A model generated the notes under the pieces. That model saw only the letters and a program-made list of their open reading frames with translations. It had not been told where the DNA came from and searched no databases. Positions 33,736 to 40,913 of a stretch of DNA of 64,000 nucleotides are shown here, piece after piece. The first letter of the stretch is position 1. The number at the start of each line of letters is the position of its first letter. The stretch covers positions 1 to 64,000 of the forward strand of contig JAVVPF010000014.1 in assembly GCA_036655895.1 (NCBI GenBank), read 5' to 3'. The position numbers and the translations under genes were made by a program. This stretch comes from Cloacibacillus sp. (lineage in GTDB: Bacteria; Synergistota; Synergistia; Synergistales; Synergistaceae).

Positions 33736-34590
33736 ATGATCGAATATAAAGACATAGTTGAAAAGACGGCACAAACACTTGTAAAGGCGAGCACAGTCTT
33801 TCGCCCAGATCAGATTGCAGCTTATAAAAAGGCTGCAGATCGCGAAGAGAGTCCGCATGCAAAGTGGGTGTTGAATAATATCCTTGAAAACGCGGATATC
33901 GCGGAGAGTAAAATACTCCCCCTTTGTGACGACACTGGCATCCCACATCTTTTTGTAGAGGTGGGCGACGAGTGCGGCGTCCCCGCAGGTTTTTATAAGG
34001 CTCTTGAAGAAGGCGTCGCGAAGGGGCTGCGTGAGCTTCCTGGGCGTCCTATGGCCGTAATGGGAGATGATGCTGCACGTATCAGTCAAAGCGGCGGGCT
34101 TTCAGACGATTCCGGCGCGCTTGCAATGGCGCCTGTGCAGACAAGACAGGTTGCTGGAAAAGATATCCGCCTGACCCTGATGATGTACGGCGGCGGTCCT
34201 GAAATCAGGGGAAAAACGCTTCGCGTTTTCCATAAACATTCGGTAGATACCGTAATAAATGAAATGGTCGCATGGGCGACGGAAGGCGCTAAACTGCTGG
34301 GCTGCCTGCCCTGCGTGCTTGCCTTTGGGATCGGACGCTCAAATTATGAAGCGGCCGCGCTTGGGATGGAAGCCATGGCCAAGGGCAACTTCCTCGTGCA
34401 GTCTGAGATGGAAAGACGCATTACAGATGCGGTGAACGAGTCCGGCTACGGAGCATTGGGACTTGGCGGAAAGACGACGGTCCTGGGGACGTTCGTAAAG
34501 GTAGGTCCCCAGAGAGCCAGCGGTATAAGGGTAGTATCAATGAGGCTCGGCTGCTGTTTTGACCCGCGCCGCGCGGAATGCATATTTTAG
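33736..34590 (+). CDS. Class I fumarase/mesaconase-type hydratase, alpha subunit
   Basis: A 284-aa [4Fe-4S] catalytic subunit. It shows the three expected Cys regions: LPLCDDTGIPHLFVEVG (Cys near 63), GCLPCVLAFGIGR (near 195) and RLGCCFDPRR near the C-terminus. Also GGLSDDSGALA and RVFHKH. It pairs with the beta subunit just upstream. The beta-before-alpha order is less usual than alpha-beta. Role inferred from the neighbouring ammonia-lyase: mesaconate + water to (S)-citramalate in the methylaspartate route. Confidence 0.88.
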   Translation: MIEYKDIVEKTAQTLVKASTVFRPDQIAAYKKAADREESPHAKWVLNNILENADIAESKILPLCDDTGIPHLFVEVGDECGVPAGFYKALEEGVAKGLRELPGRPMAVMGDDAARISQSGGLSDDSGALAMAPVQTRQVAGKDIRLTLMMYGGGPEIRGKTLRVFHKHSVDTVINEMVAWATEGAKLLGCLPCVLAFGIGRSNYEAAALGMEAMAKGNFLVQSEMERRITDAVNESGYGALGLGGKTTVLGTFVKVGPQRASGIRVVSMRLGCCFDPRRAECIF

Positions 34591-34625
34591 AAATAAAAAA
34601 TTAATTTATCTATGGAGGCTGTAAC

Positions 34626-35975
34626 ATGAAGATATTCAAAAACGGAACCGTCGTAACTGGAGATGGCAAGACAGTGCTCGAAAAAGCAAACGTCATTGAG
34701 GTCGACGGACTTGTCGCCGACGTGAACCTTTTCTACGACGAAAACCTTGAACCCTATGCGGAAGAGATCATCGACTGCACAGGCAAATGCGTCATGCCCG
34801 GAATGATCAACCATCACCAGCATGGAGTCACTTTCGGCACGATGTTCGCCAGCGGCTGCGTCAACTACGGACGCGACGTTATCATGGATCATCTCGACAG
34901 AAGCCTCCTGCAGGGGCACACAACCGTCCTCAACGTAGACGGATTCGCGACGATGGACGAGGTCGAAGAGACTCAGGCATGTCATCCGATTCGTATCAAG
35001 ACCGCGACGACCCACGCTCCCGTCAACTATCATGCGGGCGAGCTCTGCGACGGCAAAGGTTTCCTTCCTAAGCACAAAGAAATGACTGTTGAAAAGATGC
35101 TTGCGGACGGCGCCGTCTGTATCGGCGAGGTCGGCGGCGGACACACGCTCGGCGGCGGCGGTCAGGACTATCTTTATATCCCCCGCGCGGTCAAAGAATG
35201 CAAAGGCAAAGACATAGATTATCTCCAGGCCAGAGCGATGAAGCTTTCCGTCCTGGGACGCTACATCGAAGAATCATATTACGACCGCGACCGTGTGGCC
35301 GCCGCCCTTAAAGAGGCAAAGCTGGACAGCTTCCTCACGCCGGAAGAGACCAAAGACATCGTCTACAAAACAACGCTTGCCTCTGTCAAGGTCGCCCTTG
35401 ACGGCTACCGTGAGGCTGCTGGCCTTGCGCAGAGATACAACGTTCCTCTTATGATCCACAACGCACCGACGTCGAAATATATAGTGCATGAAATTGCAAA
35501 GATGGGGCTTGAGACGCTTATCTGCTGCCATTCGAACTACCTCTTCACCACCGAGGAATGTGTTGAAAACGGCCGTTACCTCAAGCAGTTCCCCGGGGTA
35601 GTTCTTGATGCCGCGGTACATGATCCGTGGGGCGCCAAGCACCTTGTGGCAAATCCGGATAATCTTCACGCGTTCTATGACAATGACCTTATTGACGTCA
35701 TTTCAACGGACTTTGCGGCGGGGCACAGTGATTCAATGCTGGAAGCAATAGACCACGCCGTCAACGAATGGAAATCAGTAGGACTTGCCAAAGCGGTGGC
35801 TCAAGGCACCTCCAATGTGACAAAGATACTGCCGCTCATCGCTCCTAACCTCGGAGAGCTCAAAAAAGGATATACGGCGGACATAGTAGTCACGGAATGC
35901 CCGCATTTTAAAAACGTCGAAAGAGTATACATCGGCGGCAAGCTAGTAGCTAAAGACGGCAACGTTATCCGCTAA
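34626..35975 (+). CDS. Enamidase-like amidohydrolase
   Basis: A 449-aa amidohydrolase-superfamily enzyme: N-terminal beta-sandwich, metal motif HHQH at residues 63-66 after MPGMIN, a GEVGGGHTLGGG segment, MIHNAPTS, ICCHSN, and the STDFAAGHSD aspartate region, closing with the usual GYTADIVV. The GEVGxG block resembles the enamidase of Eubacterium barkeri, which opens 1,4,5,6-tetrahydro-6-oxonicotinate to 2-formylglutarate and ammonia. It is longer (enamidase is about 385 aa), so the substrate may differ. GGAGG before the ATG. Co-operonic with a 6-hydroxynicotinate-reductase-like protein and a molybdenum hydroxylase, which supports opening of a reduced N-heterocycle. Confidence 0.7.
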   Translation: MKIFKNGTVVTGDGKTVLEKANVIEVDGLVADVNLFYDENLEPYAEEIIDCTGKCVMPGMINHHQHGVTFGTMFASGCVNYGRDVIMDHLDRSLLQGHTTVLNVDGFATMDEVEETQACHPIRIKTATTHAPVNYHAGELCDGKGFLPKHKEMTVEKMLADGAVCIGEVGGGHTLGGGGQDYLYIPRAVKECKGKDIDYLQARAMKLSVLGRYIEESYYDRDRVAAALKEAKLDSFLTPEETKDIVYKTTLASVKVALDGYREAAGLAQRYNVPLMIHNAPTSKYIVHEIAKMGLETLICCHSNYLFTTEECVENGRYLKQFPGVVLDAAVHDPWGAKHLVANPDNLHAFYDNDLIDVISTDFAAGHSDSMLEAIDHAVNEWKSVGLAKAVAQGTSNVTKILPLIAPNLGELKKGYTADIVVTECPHFKNVERVYIGGKLVAKDGNVIR

Positions 35976-36008
35976 TTATAGAAAACACCCAGGGAGGAAA
36001 ATTTCAAC

Positions 36009-37259
36009 ATGAAAGTTAAAAAGGTAATATGTTCCAAAGCGCTGACAGGGTTTTACATGGACGACAAAGAGGCTATCAAAGCCGGAGCCAAAGCTGACGG
36101 TTTTATCTATAAAGGTGAGCCGATAACCCCGGGGTTCAAAACTATCAGACAGCCCGGTGTCGCTATCTCCGTCATTTTTGTGCTTGAAGACGGACATATC
36201 GTCTACGGCGACTGCGCCGTCGCGCAGTATGCCGCAAGCTGCGGCCGCGAAGTGCCCAATACACCGGAATCCCTCATTAAAATGATAGAAAAATATGTAG
36301 TGCCTTATTTTGAAGGGATGGATATCAAGGAATTTAAGTCTACAGCCGAAATATTTGACCGCTATGAGTTTGAAGGGGAACGCCTTCCCGCCTCCATCCG
36401 CTACGGTGTCACTCAAGCGGTGCTTGAAGCTGTCGCGTACGAACAGAAGCTTACCATGTGCGAAGTGATATTAAAGGAATACAACCTCCCTGTCGACCTG
36501 ACGCCAGTCCGCATCAACGCGCAGTCAGGCGACGAGCGTTATACGAACGTGGACAAGATGATTCTCAAAAAGGTCGGTATGATGCCCCACGGACTTATAA
36601 ACAACGTCGAAGAGAAGCTTGGCAAAGACGGCCAGATATTCCTTGACTGGGTCAAATGGGTCACCGCTCGTATTTCCGAGATCGGCGAATCTGATTACAA
36701 GCCTGTCATGCGTTACGACGTCTACGGCTGCATGGGCAAGGCCTTCGATAATGACCTCGACAAAGTAGGGGAATATCTCATCAAAGTGGCAGAAGCGTGC
36801 GCGCCGTATGAAGTCTTCGTCGAAATGCCCATAGACATGAAGTCAAACGAGAAGCAGCTCGAAGCTATGAAATATCTGCGCAGCTATCTTGACAAGGCCG
36901 GATGCAGGCTGAAGCTGATCATTGACGAATATGCTAACACCTACGAAGAAATTGTTGAGTGGGTCGACGCAAAGGGCGCCGACATGGTCCAGGTGAAGAC
37001 GATAGACTTGGGCGGAATCAACAACATAGTAGAGGCGGACCTCTACTGCAAAAAGCACGGTGTCCTTGCCTACCAGGGCGGTACCTGCAACCAGACAGAC
37101 AAAGCAGCCATCGTCTGCGCAAACCTTGCTGTAGCTACGAAGCCATTTGCTATGGCGGGCACTCCCGGCATGGGCGTCGATGAAGGCGTTATGATCGTCA
37201 GCAACGAGCAGGAAAGACTGCTTGCCATCCTCAAAGCAAAACAGGAAGGCAAAATCTAG
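36009..37259 (+). CDS. mal: Methylaspartate ammonia-lyase
   Basis: A 416-aa enolase-superfamily enzyme converting (2S,3S)-3-methylaspartate to mesaconate and ammonia. The whole chain follows the Clostridium tetanomorphum enzyme (413 aa). Seen: LTGFYMDDKEAIKAGAKADG, VLEDGHIVYGDCA, QSGDERYTNVDKMILKK, PHGLINNVEEKLG (catalytic-site His), DVYG (metal Asp), and VQVKTIDLGGINN with the catalytic Lys near residue 330, then GGTCNQTD and GMGVDEG. The neighbouring mesaconase-type hydratase supplies the next step. Glutamate mutase, the usual upstream enzyme, is not in the window. Confidence 0.93.
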   Translation: MKVKKVICSKALTGFYMDDKEAIKAGAKADGFIYKGEPITPGFKTIRQPGVAISVIFVLEDGHIVYGDCAVAQYAASCGREVPNTPESLIKMIEKYVVPYFEGMDIKEFKSTAEIFDRYEFEGERLPASIRYGVTQAVLEAVAYEQKLTMCEVILKEYNLPVDLTPVRINAQSGDERYTNVDKMILKKVGMMPHGLINNVEEKLGKDGQIFLDWVKWVTARISEIGESDYKPVMRYDVYGCMGKAFDNDLDKVGEYLIKVAEACAPYEVFVEMPIDMKSNEKQLEAMKYLRSYLDKAGCRLKLIIDEYANTYEEIVEWVDAKGADMVQVKTIDLGGINNIVEADLYCKKHGVLAYQGGTCNQTDKAAIVCANLAVATKPFAMAGTPGMGVDEGVMIVSNEQERLLAILKAKQEGKI

Positions 37260-37277
37260 AGATACACCTCCACCCTC

Positions 37278-37331
37278 ACTCCAGTATTGTTGCCACAAAG
37301 TTCATTTTATGCAACACTACTGGAGTTTTTT
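37278..37331 (+). terminator. Terminator/attenuator between mal and the Fe-S reductase gene
   Basis: ACTCCAGT / ACTGGAGT outer stem (8 bp) and GTTGC / GCAAC inner stem, followed by TTTTTATA. It would reduce or stop transcription after the fumarase-amidohydrolase-mal part of the operon. Confidence 0.8.
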
Positions 37332-37358
37332 ATAGGCCCCTTTTAAGGAGTTGAAGTG

Positions 37359-38882
37359 ATGATCAAGGTTGATGTCAGCAAATGTGTTGGATGCAAGGCT
37401 TGTGAGCAGGTGTGCCCCTCTGCTGCGATAATGGTGGCGGATAAAAAGGCGTCGGTAAACAGCAACTGCGTCCATTGTGTCACATGTATCAAATACTGTA
37501 AGTTCGGCGCCCTATCAACGGATGTCGTGGCCGAGGACCCGCTGCTTTGCCGTAACTGCGGCGTTAAATGCCGTATCCCAGAGGGAAAACTGGGCGCATG
37601 CAAGAGATTTCGCAATGAAAAAGGCGCACTTGCGATAGTAAGGCCGCTTCAAATACCCACCAACACCGCGCCAGATCCTGAGAAAATTGCCATAATGAAG
37701 CCGGTAGTGTCAGCTGTAGGAGCTGGCGCTGCCTATCCCGACTACAAGCCCGCCCCATACATCGTTACCGAAAAACGTGATGATTTTGACGTTGTGACCG
37801 TCGTTACAGAAGCGCCGGTATCATACAGCTCTATGATGGTCAAAATCGACACAAATGCCCATATTGGAGACGAAGGAGCGCTTGTGCGCCGTAGTGGGAG
37901 AGTGGTAGGCATAGTTACCACAGAACAGTATGGCTCGCATATATTGATTCTCGGCGGCGTCAACAAAGTCAAAGGCCCCGACGGCATGTATGTGGTAAAA
38001 ACTATGGCCGAGCTTGGCAATAAAGAAAAAGTTACGCTTACCGTTGACAACGGTTGCTCACTTGAGCTGCAGGTCGGAGAGCACCCGGTGATAAACGGCG
38101 AAGTTGACGACAAAATGCGTGTCGGATGCGGAGGCGCCTGCTGCGGTCTGTTCGCGCGTTCTCTTGCGCCGCTTATAGACGAGGCCATCATCCTTGATCA
38201 CCATATAACAGGCCTCTTCACGCAGCATCCCGCCGGAGCGGAGCAGAAGCCATACAGCGGCGTCACGCCCGTTGGACGTCTTGCCACGAACGGCCGTTAT
38301 TTCTTTGAGCACGGCGACGGCTGGGGCGGAACAAATATAAACGACCCAGTAGAAGCGATCAAAGATATAGACATGAGCATTGCGAAGGCCGGTATGAAGA
38401 TACTAGTTGCGGAGACGACGTGGCGTAAGATAGCGCTATTTGAGGTGACGGCTGACGGTAAACCTGTTCCCCTTGAGATCCCCGCAGAATTGGAGAGCTT
38501 CCGCAAAATGGCGGCCGACTGTTGCGAAGACAGCCGTGTCTCCGCTATGTACTACGCCGGAGTGGGCGGGAGCGCAAGAGCCGGTGTGACAGTGGACCCC
38601 ATCCAGATCACAAAGGCCGTACACAGAGGCGACGCGAACCTGACTATTGCGGGCGCTCCCACATACCTCATGCCGGGCGGCGGCATAACATTCCTTGCCG
38701 ACGTAGAAAAAATGATAGACCACCCCTTCAACTACACAGCGTCGCCTGCGGTGCTGGCTCCCATCGAATATACGATGACTGTCGAAAACTACACCAAAAT
38801 CAAAGGCCACATCCATGCCATGCGAACGAAAGATGAAGTGACAGAGGAAAAAAGATACGAACTCACCAAACTTAAGGACTAA
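37359..38882 (+). CDS. hnr: 6-hydroxynicotinate reductase-like Fe-S protein
   Basis: A 507-aa protein. The N-terminus carries two [4Fe-4S] ferredoxin motifs (CVGCKACEQVCPS and CVHCVTCIKYCKFG), then a third Cys cluster, CRNCGVKC with a later Cys in KLGACKRF, and a distal CGGACCGL. E. barkeri 6-hydroxynicotinate reductase is described as having two [4Fe-4S], one [2Fe-2S] and a covalently bound flavin; the visible Cys pattern fits. It would use ferredoxin-level electrons to reduce a hydroxylated pyridine-type ring. AAGGAG is eight bases from the ATG. Identity rests on architecture, recalled family description and operon partners; a database search was not possible. Confidence 0.68.
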   Translation: MIKVDVSKCVGCKACEQVCPSAAIMVADKKASVNSNCVHCVTCIKYCKFGALSTDVVAEDPLLCRNCGVKCRIPEGKLGACKRFRNEKGALAIVRPLQIPTNTAPDPEKIAIMKPVVSAVGAGAAYPDYKPAPYIVTEKRDDFDVVTVVTEAPVSYSSMMVKIDTNAHIGDEGALVRRSGRVVGIVTTEQYGSHILILGGVNKVKGPDGMYVVKTMAELGNKEKVTLTVDNGCSLELQVGEHPVINGEVDDKMRVGCGGACCGLFARSLAPLIDEAIILDHHITGLFTQHPAGAEQKPYSGVTPVGRLATNGRYFFEHGDGWGGTNINDPVEAIKDIDMSIAKAGMKILVAETTWRKIALFEVTADGKPVPLEIPAELESFRKMAADCCEDSRVSAMYYAGVGGSARAGVTVDPIQITKAVHRGDANLTIAGAPTYLMPGGGITFLADVEKMIDHPFNYTASPAVLAPIEYTMTVENYTKIKGHIHAMRTKDEVTEEKRYELTKLKD

Positions 38883-38892
38883 TGTGCGCTAA

Positions 38893-38921
38893 TGCCCCCC
38901 GGTGCAAACTAGGGGCGTTTT
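38893..38921 (+). terminator. Weak terminator before the TAXI binding-protein gene
   Basis: GCCCC / GGGGC stem with a 13-nt loop followed by GTTTTT. Likely partial termination inside the operon. Confidence 0.55.
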
Positions 38922-38964
38922 TCCGAGACAAAATGTTTCATAATTAGAGAGGAGAACTTTTATA

Positions 38965-39945
38965 ATGAAAAAGTTTTTTACGGTACTGGCTTTAGTGGCG
39001 GTAATCTTCTCAGCGGCAGGTTCTTTTTGCTCTTCTGCACAGGCGGCTCAGAAGCTTGAGCTGGCAATATGCGGCGGTTCTATAGGCGGCGCATGGGCGG
39101 CAATCGGCGAGGGGGTCGGCGAAGTTGTCAGGCGTAGTTATCCAGGATCAAACACTGCCTATGAAGTAGGTCAGGAAGCCGCCAACCTCGCGCTCGTATC
39201 GCGCGGTAAAATTCAGCTTGGCATAGCCCACGCCCAGCTTATTAAAATGGCTACGGACGGAAAAGATCCTTTTAAGAAAAAGATCGGGAACCTTCGCGCG
39301 CTTTGTGTTCTCTACAACGGAGCCCTAGAGCATTTCATCATCAAGGCGGATACAGGCCTAAAGAGCTTTGCCGATATCAAAACAAAAAAATATCCCCTCA
39401 AGGCCTACTTCAACACCAAAGATTCTTTTATGGATATCGTTGGCAAGAAAGTTATTGAAGCAGAGGGCATCACACCTGCCGATATTGAAAAAATGGGCGG
39501 CTATACAAAGAACAGCTCTATGGGCGCAGCTCTTGATCTTATGAGAGACGGCAAGATCGATGCATATAGCAATGTCATCCAGGTGCCTGCCAGCCACGTC
39601 GTAGATGCGGGGACCACCCTTAAATTGAATCTGCTTGGTATGACGCCGGCGGCACAGAAAAAGGTGAATGCGGAACTTGGCACCTATTCTACCGTGATTC
39701 CCAAAAAAGCCTATAATTTCCTTAAAAACGACGTTCCCACAGTTGGAGCCACAGTCATTCTGTTTACAAATTCCGATCTCCCAGACGACGAAGCCTATGC
39801 CATCCTAAAATCTATCAAAGACAACTTCCCCTATTTCTGCAATATCCACAGCTCACTTAAAGGTCTGAAATTTGCAGAGCTCAAAGATACCGCGCCCGTT
39901 CCGCTTCACCCTGGCGCAGTCAAGTTCTTTAACGAGAATAAGTAA
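38965..39945 (+). CDS. TAXI-family TRAP transporter solute-binding protein
   Basis: A 326-aa secreted or lipid-free binding protein. Signal peptide about residues 1-27 (FTVLALVAVIFSAAGSF, cleavage near AQAA). The mature start LELAICGGSIGGAWAAIGEGVGEVV is the TAXI-family ligand-binding opening, followed by TAYEVGQEAANLALVSRGKIQLGIAHA. TAXI proteins often bind glutamate or other acidic solutes. It works with the fused TRAP permease at 43256, four genes on. It is probably the importer for the substrate of this operon. Confidence 0.9.
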   Translation: MKKFFTVLALVAVIFSAAGSFCSSAQAAQKLELAICGGSIGGAWAAIGEGVGEVVRRSYPGSNTAYEVGQEAANLALVSRGKIQLGIAHAQLIKMATDGKDPFKKKIGNLRALCVLYNGALEHFIIKADTGLKSFADIKTKKYPLKAYFNTKDSFMDIVGKKVIEAEGITPADIEKMGGYTKNSSMGAALDLMRDGKIDAYSNVIQVPASHVVDAGTTLKLNLLGMTPAAQKKVNAELGTYSTVIPKKAYNFLKNDVPTVGATVILFTNSDLPDDEAYAILKSIKDNFPYFCNIHSSLKGLKFAELKDTAPVPLHPGAVKFFNENK

Positions 39946-39959
39946 GTTACCATTAAAAA

Positions 39960-39990
39960 GCAACGGGAGTTCCAAAGGAGCTCCCGTTGC
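39960..39990 (+). promoter_or_regulatory. Hairpin covering the ribosome site of the UPF0280 gene
   Basis: GCAACGGGAG / CTCCCGTTGC (10 bp) plus TCC/GGA around a mismatch. The AAGGAG at 39975-39980 and the TTG start at 39987 are inside the stem, so folding would hide the initiation region. No T run follows, so it is not an obvious terminator. Confidence 0.55.
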
Positions 39991-40886
39991 AAAACAGAGA
40001 TAAAACAATGTATCCAAACCCATATAGCGTAATACAGGACGGCGTCGTATATATCGACCACGGGCCCATCACTATGACTCTTGAAGCGCGCAGGGATGGT
40101 CATGCCTTTACCGAAGCGGCTATATCCGGAGCTGAGAGAGTTCTTGAGATATTTGACGAATTTGGAACGCACCTCAATTTTTTGCGCGGACAAGCGGGGA
40201 AGATCATTTCTATCCCAGATAGTCTGCCCCCTGCAGTGCGGAAAATGACAGAATCGGTGATGCTCCTCCAAGAGGATGATTTTACCCCGATGGCGGCGAT
40301 AGCTGGGACTACCTCGGATTTCGCCGTGGAAGCGATGACCGCCCACGGCGCCGATTACGCGCTTGTAAATAACGGCGGGGATATCGCATGGAGAATATCT
40401 CAGGAGCAAAAAGATTTTCTGAAGGTCGGCCTAATAAGCGATATAGACAACGGACGGCCTACCCATTCTTTGAAAATAAAATCGTTCAGTGCGATACGAG
40501 GACTGGCGACGAGCGGTCTTGGCGGACGCAGTCTGACACGAGGTATAGCATCCGCCGTAACGACGCTTGCCTCGGATTCTTCAAAGGCGGACGCAGCGGC
40601 CACTGCGATCGCCAATGCCTGTTACTGCGACGATCCGGCCATAAAACAATGTGTTGCTGAGGAGCTCGACTACGGCACAGATATCGCGGGGCTTCTTGTT
40701 ACAAAATCTGTAGGCTGTCTTAAGAGCGGAAGTGCCGAGCGCGCTCTTGCGGCGGGAAGCAGGAGGGCTGATCAGTTAATTGACAACGGTATGATTTTCG
40801 GCGCGATCATCTTTGTCGCCGGTCGTATGAATGTAGTGAGCTCACAGAAGAACGGGAGCCTTTTTGAGGTTTCCAAATTGTATTAG
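39987..40886 (+). CDS. UPF0280-family protein (ApbE-related fold)
   Basis: A 299-aa protein of the UPF0280 family, distantly related to ApbE-type FAD:protein FMN transferases. Seen: GPITMTLEARRDG, GTTSDFAVEAMTAHGADYALVNNGGDIAWR (the nucleotide-site-like NGGD is also an ApbE hallmark) and SLTRGIASAVTTLASDSSKADAAATAIANA. TTG at 39987 has AAGGAG six bases upstream; an ATG at 40008 gives seven fewer residues but has a poor ribosome site. Its position next to an hnr-like gene, whose studied relative has covalent flavin, suggests flavin attachment to that protein (inference). Confidence 0.8.
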   Translation: MQNRDKTMYPNPYSVIQDGVVYIDHGPITMTLEARRDGHAFTEAAISGAERVLEIFDEFGTHLNFLRGQAGKIISIPDSLPPAVRKMTESVMLLQEDDFTPMAAIAGTTSDFAVEAMTAHGADYALVNNGGDIAWRISQEQKDFLKVGLISDIDNGRPTHSLKIKSFSAIRGLATSGLGGRSLTRGIASAVTTLASDSSKADAAATAIANACYCDDPAIKQCVAEELDYGTDIAGLLVTKSVGCLKSGSAERALAAGSRRADQLIDNGMIFGAIIFVAGRMNVVSSQKNGSLFEVSKLY

Positions 40887-40913
40887 GTAAGACACAGTTG
40901 CGGAGGGCTATAT

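Noticed and set aside
34626-37259. 5-methylorotate or imidazole-acetate degradation as the operon's pathway
   Set aside because: Chemically imaginable given MAL, but no carbamoylase or formiminohydrolase is present and a pyridine-type ring reductase would be unexplained; kept only as a test option.
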